Of a DNA stretch of 64,000 nucleotides, positions 45,369 to 53,895 are shown in pieces. The first letter of the stretch is position 1; the number at the start of each line of letters is the position of its first letter. The stretch comes from Microvirga arabica. GTDB taxonomy: Bacteria > Pseudomonadota > Alphaproteobacteria > Rhizobiales > Beijerinckiaceae. Location: the NCBI RefSeq assembly GCF_016811235.1, contig NZ_JAFBID010000001.1:62001-126000 (forward strand), given 5' to 3'. A program made the position numbers and the translations under genes. The notes under the pieces are model-generated. The model searched no databases and was not told where the DNA came from. It saw only the letters and a list, made by a program, of their open reading frames with translations.

Positions 45369-46544
45369 TCAGTTGGACTTGGCGGCTTTGACCGGATCCT
45401 TGACGTTCGGAATCGTGGCAAACTCCACGTTGTAGAGCTCCCCGTCCCGGCGCTCCACCTTGCGCACATAGATGTTCTGGATGATGTCGCGGGTCTGCGG
45501 ATCGATGGAGACCGGCCCGCGCGGGCTGGTCCAGCTCATGCCCTTCATGGCGTCGATCAGCGCCTGACCACCCTGGCCGCCCGTCTTCTTCAGGCCCTCG
45601 TAGATCAGGTGCATGCCGTCATAGCCGCCCACTGCCATGAAGTTCGGCCGCATGTTCGGGTTGGCCTTCTTGAAGGCTTCCACGAACGCCTTGTTCTCGG
45701 GACTGTCGTGGGCCGCGGAATAATGGTGAGACGTGATCGCACCGAGAGCGACATCCCCGATATTGTTGAGCAGATCGTCATCCGTCACGCTTCCTTCTGC
45801 GAGAAGACGAATACCGCTCTTATCGAGGCCGCGCTCCACGAACTGCTTCATGAACTGCGCGCCGACACCTGACGGCACGAAGGCCAGAAGCGCATCGGGC
45901 TTGGCGTCGGCAACCTTCTGCAGGAAAGGCGAGAAGTCGGGGTTCGCCAGCGGCACCCTCAGGTTCTCCACTTGGCCGCCCGCCTTGGTAAAGACCTCGG
46001 TGAAAGCCTTTTCCACGTCGATGCCAGGTCCATAGTCTGAGACAAGTGTCACAACCTTCTTGAGGCCGTTCTTGGCGGCCCAGTCAGCAAGAGGAACGGT
46101 AGCTTGTGCTGCCGTGAAACTGGTGCGCACGATGTAAGGCGAGACCTCCGTGATCGTCGAGGTTGCAGCCGCCATGACTACCGCAGGAACCTTGCCTTGC
46201 GTGGCCAGCGGCGCTGAAGCAAGCGCCAGCGGGGTGAGGCCGAAGCCGGCCATAACGCTGATCTTGTCGTTGACGATCAGCTCCTGGGCCAGGCGCTTGG
46301 TAACGTCCGCCACGCCAGTGTCGTCCTTCACGATCAGCTGGATCTTCCTGCCCGCCACCGTGTCGCCCTGCTGCTGCATGTACAGCTTGGCCGCAGCCTC
46401 GATCTGCCGGCCGGTCGAGGCGAACGGTCCCGTCATCGGCAGAATGAGACCGATCTTCACCGCCTCCTGCGCCAACGCTGCCCCACTCAAGGCCAGCGTC
46501 ACCGCGGCTGCTCCCACGGAGCATATAAATGTCCTTCGTTTCAT
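45369..46544 (-). CDS. LivK-like ABC transporter substrate-binding protein (copy 2)
   Basis: 391 residues, same length as copy 1. Signal peptide (RRTFICSVGAAAVTLALSGA) then EAVKIGLILPMTGPFASTGR. Closely similar throughout, with differences concentrated in about residues 120-270 (for example DKSGIRLLAEGSVTDDDLLN against DKSGIKLIGPGDVTDDDILN). No second permease set is present, so it probably docks on the same LivHMGF and widens the substrate range. Belongs to the ligI-ligA-ligB unit, transcribed after the YciI gene. Confidence 0.9.
   Translation of the reverse strand: MKRRTFICSVGAAAVTLALSGAALAQEAVKIGLILPMTGPFASTGRQIEAAAKLYMQQQGDTVAGRKIQLIVKDDTGVADVTKRLAQELIVNDKISVMAGFGLTPLALASAPLATQGKVPAVVMAAATSTITEVSPYIVRTSFTAAQATVPLADWAAKNGLKKVVTLVSDYGPGIDVEKAFTEVFTKAGGQVENLRVPLANPDFSPFLQKVADAKPDALLAFVPSGVGAQFMKQFVERGLDKSGIRLLAEGSVTDDDLLNNIGDVALGAITSHHYSAAHDSPENKAFVEAFKKANPNMRPNFMAVGGYDGMHLIYEGLKKTGGQGGQALIDAMKGMSWTSPRGPVSIDPQTRDIIQNIYVRKVERRDGELYNVEFATIPNVKDPVKAAKSN
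45377..45674. repeat. 298-bp near-identical block, copy 2
   Basis: Partner of 41124-41421 (one difference seen). Outside this block the two binding-protein genes diverge at many third-codon positions, which indicates recent gene conversion of the 3' part instead of a single recent duplication. Confidence 0.85.
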
Positions 46545-46608
46545 TCGCTTCCTCCTGGTGATTATTGTGGTCTGGGCTCTTGGACGGCCCGATTTCCTGT
46601 TTTCGTTC

Positions 46609-46923
46609 CTACCGTGTCATGGGATCGATCCGGTGGGCCTGGAACCGTGAGGCCAAAGCCGTAATCTCTATAGATTCAACGAGACCCGCACGAGCGAACG
46701 GATCGTTTTCAGCAAAAGCCTGAGCGGCCTCCCGGGTGGGCGCCTCAAGGATTCCGAAGTTTCCCACCGGCGTCTCGGCATCGTCCTCAGTTAAGGCGCT
46801 GCCGATCAGAACCCGGGCGAGGCCGCCCCCACCCGTAGCGACGTGCTGGCGATGCGCGTCCCTGTGCTGCTCGCGCAGTTCAGTCATGCCCGGCTTGTGG
46901 CGGCAGATCATGAGCCAGTGCAT
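46609..46923 (-). CDS. YciI family protein
   Basis: 104 residues: MHWLMICRHKPGMTELREQH, then GNFGILEAPTREAAQAFAEN and DPFARAGLVESIEITAL, the usual YciI (dimeric alpha-beta barrel) layout including the conserved Asp-Pro-Phe. Members include chlorohydrolase-like enzymes and muconolactone-isomerase-like folds. Four bases after ligB, so it may help with a lactone or keto-acid intermediate of the pathway. Function inferred only. Confidence 0.8.
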   Translation of the reverse strand: MHWLMICRHKPGMTELREQHRDAHRQHVATGGGGLARVLIGSALTEDDAETPVGNFGILEAPTREAAQAFAENDPFARAGLVESIEITALASRFQAHRIDPMTR

Positions 46924-46927
46924 GCGA

Positions 46928-47794
46928 TCACGCCGCCACGGCTGGAGAGGCCGTCGCCTTGTTCTCCATGACGATCATTCCCGCGCCTGTCATGGAAGCG
47001 GGAACGAAGTAGTGCTTGTGCCGGACCACCACATCGCGATCCATGGCGCCGCGCATGACGAGCCACATCATCAGCTCCGCCCCCTCGCTGCCGAACATCT
47101 CCACATATTGCTCCCGCGACATGCCAGCGAGCTTGTCGGGATCAGTAGCAATGTCATTCAGGAAAGCTTGGTCCGCCTGCGGGTTCACGAAACCCGCACG
47201 AGCGCCCTGAAGCTGATGCGACAGGCCACCTGTGCCGAGAACAACGAAGCGCTCGTCGGTCGGGTAGCTCTCGATGGCCTGTCGCAGAACGCGGCCCATC
47301 TCGTAGCAGCGGCTCGGAAGCGGGATCGGATATTGGATCACATTGACGAAGATCGGCACCACCCGCACCGGCCACTCGGCAGGACGGTCCCAGAACAGCT
47401 CCATCGGAACCTGGATGCCGTGATCCACCTCGATCTCCTGACAGATCATCGGGTCGAACCGGTTCTCGATCAGGGTGTCGATGAAGTGCCAGGAGAAATC
47501 GACCGCACCCTTGAAGGGTGGGATCGCGCGCGGCCCCCACCCCTCATCGACCGGGTGGTATTCCTCGGCGCAACCGACCGCGAAGGTCGGCACCTTATCG
47601 AGGAAGAACGAGTTGCCGTGATCGTTGAAGATCACGACCGCCACATCGGGCTTATGCGCCTTCACCCAATCCTGCCCAGGAATGTACCCGTCGAAGAACG
47701 GCTTCCAGTCCGGCGTGTCGCGCAGGCCTTTGTCGATCGCTGCGCCGATCGAGGGAACATGGGATGTTCCCAATCCTCCGATGAGCTGTGCCAT
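46928..47794 (-). CDS. ligB: Protocatechuate/gallate 4,5-dioxygenase beta subunit (LigB-type)
   Basis: 288 residues, the catalytic subunit of a class III extradiol dioxygenase. Iron ligands fit His in GLGTSHVPSIG, His in VVIFNDHGNSFFLD and a distal Glu near MFGSEGAELMMW; the acid-base histidine lies in GGLSHQLQG. It opens protocatechuate, gallate or 3-O-methylgallate between C4 and C5. ATG overlaps the ligA stop by one base, a tight alpha-beta pair. Confidence 0.9.
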   Translation of the reverse strand: MAQLIGGLGTSHVPSIGAAIDKGLRDTPDWKPFFDGYIPGQDWVKAHKPDVAVVIFNDHGNSFFLDKVPTFAVGCAEEYHPVDEGWGPRAIPPFKGAVDFSWHFIDTLIENRFDPMICQEIEVDHGIQVPMELFWDRPAEWPVRVVPIFVNVIQYPIPLPSRCYEMGRVLRQAIESYPTDERFVVLGTGGLSHQLQGARAGFVNPQADQAFLNDIATDPDKLAGMSREQYVEMFGSEGAELMMWLVMRGAMDRDVVVRHKHYFVPASMTGAGMIVMENKATASPAVAA

Positions 47795-48147
47795 TATACT
47801 TTCTTCCCTAAACGGTTGCGCAGGAAATCGTCGTGTTCCATGCCCGCCTGATGGGCACCGATCTCGGTGATGCGGACCGGATCGACGGCGGAGATCTTGA
47901 GGATGAAGAAGAGATTGCCGCCAAGCCGCACCATCTCGCGCCAGTTGCGCGTCATGACGGCCTCCTTCTCTTCCGGTGTCAGGCCGAAGCGGTCGAGATA
48001 GGTGCTCTCGTCCTGCTTGAAAGCCTCGCGGTTCTCCGGCCTGCTCAAGCCCATGGCCATCTTGTTGATGCGATAGCCGCCGAGCGAACGCTTGCGATCG
48101 AAGAGCGGCGTGTCGGGAATGCGATCCTGCCCTGGCTTCTCTTCCAT
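47794..48147 (-). CDS. ligA: Protocatechuate/gallate 4,5-dioxygenase alpha subunit (LigA-type)
   Basis: 117 residues: KRSLGGYRINKMAMGLSRPE, FGLTPEEKEAVMTRNWREMV and RLGGNLFFILKISAVD are typical of LigA, the helical small subunit that covers the LigB active site. Start at 48147 (MEEKPGQDRIP), four bases after the hydrolase gene; the longer frame reads into that gene. Confidence 0.88.
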   Translation of the reverse strand: MEEKPGQDRIPDTPLFDRKRSLGGYRINKMAMGLSRPENREAFKQDESTYLDRFGLTPEEKEAVMTRNWREMVRLGGNLFFILKISAVDPVRITEIGAHQAGMEHDDFLRNRLGKKV

Positions 48148-48151
48148 GATG

Positions 48152-48907
48152 TTAGCTCCCCATCCCTGCGGCGGCGTGCGTACCCGCGAGCTTGTTCTCA
48201 AACCCCAGCCAGTGCAACAAGGCGTTCGACACCTGCTCGGGCTGCTCAAGCAGAGTCATATGGCCGCTGTCCTCGATCACCACGAGTTCCGCATTTGGAA
48301 TTCGAGCAGCCATTTCCTCATGCTGCGCAAGCGGGCTCCATCGATCCTGGCGCCCGACCATGACCAAGGTTGGGCATGTGATGTCCGCCAGACGAGGCAC
48401 CAGGTTCGGGCGATTGAGGAGCGCCCGGATCTGCCGCTGATGCTGCTCGGGCGTCGCTCGCATCACCATCTCCTTAAGAGGAGCAAGAAGCGCAACATCC
48501 TCCACCCGATCCATATGGACCATGGGCGGGAGCCAGCGGTCGGCAAGGGCTCCCATGCCCTCGGCATAGGCCAAGTCCACCAGCACCTGCCGCTTGGCTT
48601 CCTCGCCTTCCTTACGGGAGTCGATCCCGGTGTCGATGAGGGCAAGCTTCCGGATGCGTCCGGGCGCCAGATGCGCCATCTCCATAGCCACTCGCGCACC
48701 CATCGAATGCCCGATGGCGATGATCGGGCATTCCACCATCGCCAGCGCCGAACGGGCCATGGCCTCAAGGGAGTCGTGCTGCGAGAAGTCAGCCACAAGA
48801 ACATGCGCGTGAGGGCGCAGGGCTTCGATCTGCGCCTTCCAAACGCTCGCATCGCACAGAAGCCCCGGCAGAAGAAGGATCGTCGGAAGTTCGCTTGCAG
48901 CGGTCAT
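48152..48907 (-). CDS. Alpha/beta hydrolase
   Basis: 251 residues. Oxyanion region LLLPGLLCDASVWKAQIEAL, nucleophile elbow IAIGHSMGARVAMEMAHLAP (Ser), acid in LVMVGRQDRWSPLAQHEEM and His in VVIEDSGHMTLLEQPEQV. Complete catalytic triad. In this operon it could hydrolyse an aromatic ester (for example a gallate or vanillate ester or depside) to feed the ring-cleavage steps, or act on a ring-fission product. Between the orphan Bug gene and ligA. Confidence 0.85.
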   Translation of the reverse strand: MTAASELPTILLLPGLLCDASVWKAQIEALRPHAHVLVADFSQHDSLEAMARSALAMVECPIIAIGHSMGARVAMEMAHLAPGRIRKLALIDTGIDSRKEGEEAKRQVLVDLAYAEGMGALADRWLPPMVHMDRVEDVALLAPLKEMVMRATPEQHQRQIRALLNRPNLVPRLADITCPTLVMVGRQDRWSPLAQHEEMAARIPNAELVVIEDSGHMTLLEQPEQVSNALLHWLGFENKLAGTHAAAGMGS

Positions 48908-48958
48908 TGTCGCGCTCCTCAGACGACAGCTGAATGAACCATGTTCAACGGCTTCTCC

Positions 48959-49945
48959 TCACTGCTTCGGAATGCCAGCTTTCTCGATCACCGCCCGCCA
49001 CTTTTCGATATCGGACCGGAGGCGCTGGGTCAGTTCCGCCGGCGTCTCGCTGCGTGCCTCGATCCCTAGATCCAGCAGCCGCGCCTTTATATCGGGCATG
49101 GCAAGGATCTCCTTCAGGGCTGCGTTCAGTTTCTGGATGACGGGCTCCGGAGTTCCCTTCGGTGCGAAGAGAGCATTCCAGGACGTCACATCGAACCCGG
49201 AGATGCCTGCCTCCTGAACGGTCGGCACGTCAGGCATTGCGGGCGAACGGCGAGGCCCCGAAGTGGCAAGCGCCCGCACCTGATTGCCTTCCAAGGCGGA
49301 CTTCAAGGCAGCCTGAGAGTCGATCAGGAGATGCGTATCGTTCCGGATCAGCGACACGAGCGCGTCCGGCGTGTTGCGGAACGGGACGTGCCGCAGATCG
49401 GCACCTGCTTCGCCCTTGAACAGAACGGACGTGAGGTGCTGGGTACTGCCGACCGCGATGGTCGCGACGTTCAGATCGCCCGGCTTGTCCTTGGCTGCCT
49501 GGATCAGGGCCTTGAAGGACTTGTACTCGGAATTCGCATTCACCACGAAGAGAAAGTCGAATGTGCCAAGAGTAGAGATCGGCACGAAATCGGTGAGCGG
49601 ATCGAAGGGCAGGTTGGCGAAGAGCGGTACGCTCACCGCCGTCCCGTTCGTGAGCATCGTCAGGGTGTGCCCGTCGGGCGCGCTCGACAGAGCCGCCCGC
49701 GCTGCCGTGATGCCGCCGGCGCCCGGCATGTTCTCGACGATGAAGCGCTGCCCCATCTTGTCGCTGAGCTTCTCCGCGACGATCCGGATGGTAACATCGG
49801 CCACGCCGCCGGCGCCGAAAGGCACGATGATCTTGACCGGACGCGTCGGATATTCCGTCTGCGCCCCTGCCGCCCCGGATAGAGTCAATCCCGCGGCCAT
49901 CGCAAGCCCCAGCAGCATGGATCGTCTGGTGGTCGTCGCGAACAT
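48959..49945 (-). CDS. Bug-family substrate-binding protein without its own TctAB
   Basis: 328 residues. Signal peptide (RRSMLLGLAMAAGLTLSGAA) followed by TEYPTRPVKIIVPFGAGGVA, the Bug opening, then RFIVENMPGAGGITAARAAL. Start at 49945 (MFATTTRRS). No permease lies nearby; the only TctAB in the window is 43 kb away. Position right after the LigI-type hydrolase suggests capture of a polycarboxylate such as a pyrone dicarboxylate, or a sensing role. Confidence 0.87.
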   Translation of the reverse strand: MFATTTRRSMLLGLAMAAGLTLSGAAGAQTEYPTRPVKIIVPFGAGGVADVTIRIVAEKLSDKMGQRFIVENMPGAGGITAARAALSSAPDGHTLTMLTNGTAVSVPLFANLPFDPLTDFVPISTLGTFDFLFVVNANSEYKSFKALIQAAKDKPGDLNVATIAVGSTQHLTSVLFKGEAGADLRHVPFRNTPDALVSLIRNDTHLLIDSQAALKSALEGNQVRALATSGPRRSPAMPDVPTVQEAGISGFDVTSWNALFAPKGTPEPVIQKLNAALKEILAMPDIKARLLDLGIEARSETPAELTQRLRSDIEKWRAVIEKAGIPKQ

Positions 49946-49977
49946 GCTCGTGTGTCCTCCCTGCTCTTGATCTTTTC

Positions 49978-50856
49978 TCACTGCCCGAAGCGGAACAGGC
50001 GCGTCGGGTTGTCGACGAGAAGCTTCTGCCGCATGGCGGGATCCGGCGCATAGAGCGGCACGAGATCAACCAAGTCGCCATCGTCCGGCATCACCGGCAC
50101 GTTCGGATGCGGCCAGTCGGTACCCCAGAGAACCCGGTCCGGCGCCGTCTCGACCAACGCGCGCCCGAAGGGCGCCACATCGTGGAACGGCGGCCCTGTG
50201 CGTGAGATACGCTCCGGGCAGGAGACCTTCACCCAGCACTTCTCGTCGTCTCGCAGAAGATCGAGCATGGCTTTAAAGCCCGGCTGACCGAGGCCTTGGC
50301 TCGCATCGACCACGCCCATGTGATCGATCACGTAGGGAACCGGGAGGTTCATCAGCCGGGGCCGGAATTCGGGGATGAGGTTCGCCGGCAGGTAGAGATC
50401 CACATGCCAGCCGAGACCTGCAATGCGCTCGACGACCCGGTCGAACGCACTCATGTCCGGCACCTTGCCGAGACGCGGCAGGAAGGTGAACCGGCATCCC
50501 TCGATCCCAGCCTCCGCCAGATCTCTCAACTGCCTGTCGTCGAATGTTTCATCAACATTGGCGATGCCTTTGTACCGACTGCCGCTCTGCGCGATCGCAT
50601 CGGTGACGACCCGGTTATCGCGCCCATGGGGTGTTGCATTAACGATCACCGCCCGCTCGACGCCGAGACGGTCGTGCAGGGCGCGGAACATCTCCAGCGG
50701 CGCATCCGGCGGCGTGTAAGGCCGCTCCGGCACATACGGGTAGAGGTGGTTAGGCCCGAAGATGTGGCAATGCGTGTCGCAACTTCCGGGTGGAAGCTTG
50801 AACGAGGGCAGCCGCGGGTCAGGATGCGGCGGCGGGATCGTCGGCACTGACGTCAT
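49978..50856 (-). CDS. ligI: 2-pyrone-4,6-dicarboxylate hydrolase-like amidohydrolase (LigI-type)
   Basis: 292 residues of the metal-independent amidohydrolase_2 type: LPPGSCDTHCHIFGPNHLYP, IVNATPHGRDNRVVTDAIAQ, PYVIDHMGVVDASQGLGQP and RVLWGTDWPHPNVPVMPDDG, matching LigI (His-x-His, His, Asp in the last motif). It opens the 2-pyrone-4,6-dicarboxylate ring to 4-oxalomesaconate. First gene of the left unit, divergent from lysR. Confidence 0.9.
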   Translation of the reverse strand: MTSVPTIPPPHPDPRLPSFKLPPGSCDTHCHIFGPNHLYPYVPERPYTPPDAPLEMFRALHDRLGVERAVIVNATPHGRDNRVVTDAIAQSGSRYKGIANVDETFDDRQLRDLAEAGIEGCRFTFLPRLGKVPDMSAFDRVVERIAGLGWHVDLYLPANLIPEFRPRLMNLPVPYVIDHMGVVDASQGLGQPGFKAMLDLLRDDEKCWVKVSCPERISRTGPPFHDVAPFGRALVETAPDRVLWGTDWPHPNVPVMPDDGDLVDLVPLYAPDPAMRQKLLVDNPTRLFRFGQ

Positions 50857-50920
50857 TCGGCGGATCGGCCCTCATCACGTGGATCTGTGCATCTCAAGAG
50901 ACGCGACAGGGCCACAATGA

Positions 50921-50961
50921 AGCAAATGGTTTGTTTTTGGGGATTGATGAATATACTTCAT
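50921..50961. promoter_or_regulatory. Composite LysR operator, left copy
   Basis: AGCAAATGGTTTGTTT, a 10-base spacer, then the dyad ATGAA-TATAC-TTCAT, which is also a LysR-type T-N11-A box. It lies in the 138-bp divergent region between ligI and lysR. Its inverted partner is at 51931-51971. Confidence 0.75.
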
Positions 50962-50994
50962 ATATAATAGCAGACTTCCTGTCCCGGAGCCTTC

Positions 50995-51957
50995 ATGCGC
51001 ATCGACTTTCTGGGTCTTCATGCCTTCTTGGCCATCGCGGAGCGCGGCAGCTTCCAGCTGGCGGCGGCGCATCTCAACTTGTCACAGACGGCGCTCAGTC
51101 ATAGGATCCGAAAGCTCGAGGAAGACCTTGGGGTGAAGCTCCTGTCCCGAACAACCCGGGAGGTATCGCTCACCCAAGCCGGCCTCAACCTGCTGCCCAA
51201 GGTGAAGGGCACCATCGAAAGCTTGTCGGTCTCACTGGATGAGCTCCGTCATGAAGGGCGCAGCCGTCAGGAAACACTGTCCATCGGCTGCCTGCCCACG
51301 ATCGCATCCGGCCGCTTGCCCTCGGCCCTGCGGCGGTTCCAGGAGCGCCACCCGGACGTGGTTCTGCGGATCTACGACAACTCCGCTACCGAGATCAGCA
51401 ATTTGGTGCAGGAGGGCACAATCGCCTTCGGGATCACCCTGGTTGCTGCTCATCGCTGGGATTTCGACATCGAGATGCTGACCAAGGACCCCTTTACGCT
51501 CGTCTGTCCTGAGGGCCATCCCCTGGCTGCCCAGCCCAGCGTGAGTTGGTCCGATCTCACGGAAGAACCCTTGATCAGGATCAGCCCCCAGACAGGCAAT
51601 CGCATGATCATCGACGATGCCCTGGGCAGCCGCCGGGAGGGCCTGACGTGGCGCTTCGAGGTTCAGCACATCCAGACGGCTGTAGCCTTGGTCAAAGCTG
51701 GAGTCGCGCTGACGGTTATTCCGAGCCGCGCTTTCGACTCCGTTGACGAGCGCGGCCTCAGGCTCGTGCCCCTGCGCAACCCGAGCATCACCCGCCAGCT
51801 CGGCATTGTCTCACGGCGGGGAACACCTCTGTCGCCATTGGCCGACGAGCTTCGAAAGATCATTGTTGAGGCTTTCGCCGGCGAGGAAAACGCTCCTCAA
51901 AAGACTTCAGCCAAGAAGCGTACGCAAATTATGAAAAAAATTCATCAAAAGCCATAA
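50995..51957 (+). CDS. LysR family transcriptional regulator
   Basis: 320 residues. N-terminal winged HTH: FLAIAERGSFQLAAAHLNLS and QTALSHRIRKLEEDLGVKLL; the C-terminal LysR substrate domain includes LSIGCLPTIASGRLPSALRR and a final IVSRRGTPLSPLADELRKII. It sits between the divergent ligI unit and the galD-galB-ligK unit and is flanked by two inverted copies of one operator, so it most likely activates both arms with a pathway intermediate as inducer. The end of its coding sequence contains part of the right operator. Confidence 0.92.
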   Translation: MRIDFLGLHAFLAIAERGSFQLAAAHLNLSQTALSHRIRKLEEDLGVKLLSRTTREVSLTQAGLNLLPKVKGTIESLSVSLDELRHEGRSRQETLSIGCLPTIASGRLPSALRRFQERHPDVVLRIYDNSATEISNLVQEGTIAFGITLVAAHRWDFDIEMLTKDPFTLVCPEGHPLAAQPSVSWSDLTEEPLIRISPQTGNRMIIDDALGSRREGLTWRFEVQHIQTAVALVKAGVALTVIPSRAFDSVDERGLRLVPLRNPSITRQLGIVSRRGTPLSPLADELRKIIVEAFAGEENAPQKTSAKKRTQIMKKIHQKP

Positions 51958-51971
51958 ACAAACCATTTGCT
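51931..51971. promoter_or_regulatory. Composite LysR operator, right copy (inverted)
   Basis: Reading ATGAA-AAAAA-TTCAT, a 10-base spacer, then AAACAAACCATTTGCT; the reverse complement aligns with the left copy at 34 of 41 positions by hand count, with 16/16 in the AGCAAATGGTTTGTTT block. It begins inside the last nine codons of lysR and ends about 60 bases before the galD start. Confidence 0.75.
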
Positions 51972-52032
51972 GCATGAAGTCCCCTGATGCACCCTCCCCG
52001 GACATTATTCGCCAGATCAGGGGAGAAGGACC

Positions 52033-53142
52033 ATTCAGCCTCGCATTCCTTGCATGATCCTTCGGGGTGGCACCTCCAAAGGCGCCTACTTCCTGGCTGA
52101 CGACCTTCCGTCCGATCCGGCGCACCGCGATGCGCTGCTTCTGTCCATCATGGGTTCGCCGGATCCGCGCCAGATCGACGGCATCGGCGGTGCTCATCCG
52201 CTGACGAGCAAGATCGCCATCGTGTCGAAGTCCAAGCGGTCCGATTGCGACATCGACTTCCTGTTCGGCCAAGTGGGCGTCGACAAGCCGAAGGTGGATG
52301 TGACGCCCAATTGCGGCAACATCCTCGCGGGCGTTGCGCCGTTCGCCATCGAGCGGGGGCTTGTGACGGCCGCCGATCCTGTCACCCGGGTCAGGGTCCA
52401 TACGGTCAACACGGGAACCATCGCAGAGCTGGCGGTGCAGACGCGCGACGGCGATGTGATCTATGGTGGCAATGCCCGCATCGACGGGGTGCCGGGCACC
52501 GCAGCGCCGATTGCTGTCGAATTTCTTGATGCTGCCGGCTCCGTCTGCGGTTCCCTTCTGCCGACCGGCAATGTGGTGGACCGCGTGGCGGGAATTGACG
52601 TGACCCTGATTGACAACGGCATGCCGGTTGTCGTGCTCGAAGCCTCCGCCGTAGGGCGCACGGGATACGAACCACGCCATGTGCTCGACAAGGATACGGA
52701 GCTGAAGGCGCGCCTGGAGGAGATTCGGCTTGAAGCCGGCAAGCTCATGGGCCTCGGTGACGTTTCTTCCAAGGTCGTCCCGAAGATGGCGTTGGTGGCG
52801 CCACCTGTTGCGGGCGGGCACGTCTGTACCCGCAGCTTCATTCCGCACGAATGCCATGCCTCCATCGGTGTCTTTGCCGCGGTGACGGTTGCGACGGCCT
52901 GTGTGCTGCCGGGCTCTCCTGCATCGCGGGTCGCCCAAATTCCACCTGGGCGCGAGAAAACCCTTTCGGTCGAGCATCCGACAGGCGAGTTCAGCGTGGT
53001 GATCGAAGTGGGCGGGACTGAGGAGAGTCCGGTTGTCGAGAAGGCCGGCCTTCTTCGCACCGCCCGCCTGCTCTTCGAAGGCTATGCCTTCGCCCATGAA
53101 TCTCTCGCGCACCCTGCCGAAGCCGGACGTGATGCGGCTTGA
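52033..53142 (+). CDS. galD: 4-oxalomesaconate tautomerase (GalD, PrpF family)
   Basis: PrpF-fold isomerase that converts the keto to the enol form of 4-oxalomesaconate. Clear GalD sequence: RIPCMILRGGTSKGAYFLAD, IDGIGGAHPLTSKIAIVSKS, DVTPNCGNILAGVAPFAIER (catalytic Cys region) and HPTGEF-type ending. The N-terminal IQPRIPCM is family-like and lies upstream of the first ATG (52054). An ATT at 52033 has GGAG seven bases ahead, so I propose ATT as start (369 residues); a start at 52054 would lose the conserved RIPC. Confidence 0.85.
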   Translation: MQPRIPCMILRGGTSKGAYFLADDLPSDPAHRDALLLSIMGSPDPRQIDGIGGAHPLTSKIAIVSKSKRSDCDIDFLFGQVGVDKPKVDVTPNCGNILAGVAPFAIERGLVTAADPVTRVRVHTVNTGTIAELAVQTRDGDVIYGGNARIDGVPGTAAPIAVEFLDAAGSVCGSLLPTGNVVDRVAGIDVTLIDNGMPVVVLEASAVGRTGYEPRHVLDKDTELKARLEEIRLEAGKLMGLGDVSSKVVPKMALVAPPVAGGHVCTRSFIPHECHASIGVFAAVTVATACVLPGSPASRVAQIPPGREKTLSVEHPTGEFSVVIEVGGTEESPVVEKAGLLRTARLLFEGYAFAHESLAHPAEAGRDAA

Positions 53143-53172
53143 ATCGTTAGAACACTTCTTCTCGAGGTCCTT

Positions 53173-53895
53173 ATGACTGCTGAAAAGACCGGACTCGTCG
53201 TCACCGCCCATCCCGGCGACTTTGTATGGCGGGCAGGCGGCGCCATCGCCCTTCATGCGAAAAAGGGCCATCGCATGAAGATCGTCTGTCTCTCGTTCGG
53301 CGAGCGGGGCGAAAGCCAATGGGCCTGGAAGAAGGGTGATGTCTCACTGACCGAGGTCAAGGCGCAGCGGCGCGAGGAGGCCGAGCGCGCTGCCGAGGTG
53401 CTCGGCGCCGAGATCGAGTTCTTCGATGCTGGCGACTACCCGCTCCACACAACGCCGGAGATGCTGGAGCGTCTGGTCGACATCTACCGGGAACTCAAGC
53501 CCTCCTTCGTGCTCACTCATTCTCTGGAAGATCCGTACAACGTGGATCATCCGGAGGCGACGCGCTTTGCGCAGGAGGCCCGCATCATTGCCCAGGCGGC
53601 CGGGCACAAGCCGAACCCGGACCTCGCCTATAATGCGCCGCCGGTCTTCCTGTTCGAGCCTCACCAGCCGGAACAGTGCAACTACAAACCCAACGTGATC
53701 CTCAACATCGACGATGTGTGGGAGACCAAGCGTAGGGCCTTCGAGATCCTGGCCGCGCAAAAGCACCTGTGGGAATATTACACCCGTGTGGCCTTGAACC
53801 GCGGCATGCAGGGCGGGCGCAACTCCGGGCGCGCCATGACCTACGGTGAAGCCTATCAGCGCATCTTCCCCCAAATCGTCGAGGAACTCGCATGA
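53173..53895 (+). CDS. galB: 4-oxalomesaconate hydratase (GalB, PIG-L family)
   Basis: 240 residues. The PIG-L/LmbE zinc motif reads [20 protein letters not shown] with His and Asp ligands, and the third ligand is in [34 protein letters not shown] and [19 protein letters not shown] are typical of GalB/LigY-type hydratases, which add water to 4-oxalomesaconate to give 4-carboxy-4-hydroxy-2-oxoadipate. Overlaps ligK by four bases. Confidence 0.9.
   Translation: MTAEKTGLVVTAHPGDFVWRAGGAIALHAKKGHRMKIVCLSFGERGESQWAWKKGDVSLTEVKAQRREEAERAAEVLGAEIEFFDAGDYPLHTTPEMLERLVDIYRELKPSFVLTHSLEDPYNVDHPEATRFAQEARIIAQAAGHKPNPDLAYNAPPVFLFEPHQPEQCNYKPNVILNIDDVWETKRRAFEILAAQKHLWEYYTRVALNRGMQGGRNSGRAMTYGEAYQRIFPQIVEELA

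Noticed and set aside
51907..53319. 470-residue minus-strand frame over galD
   Set aside because: Antisense of galD, with no ribosome site or domain.
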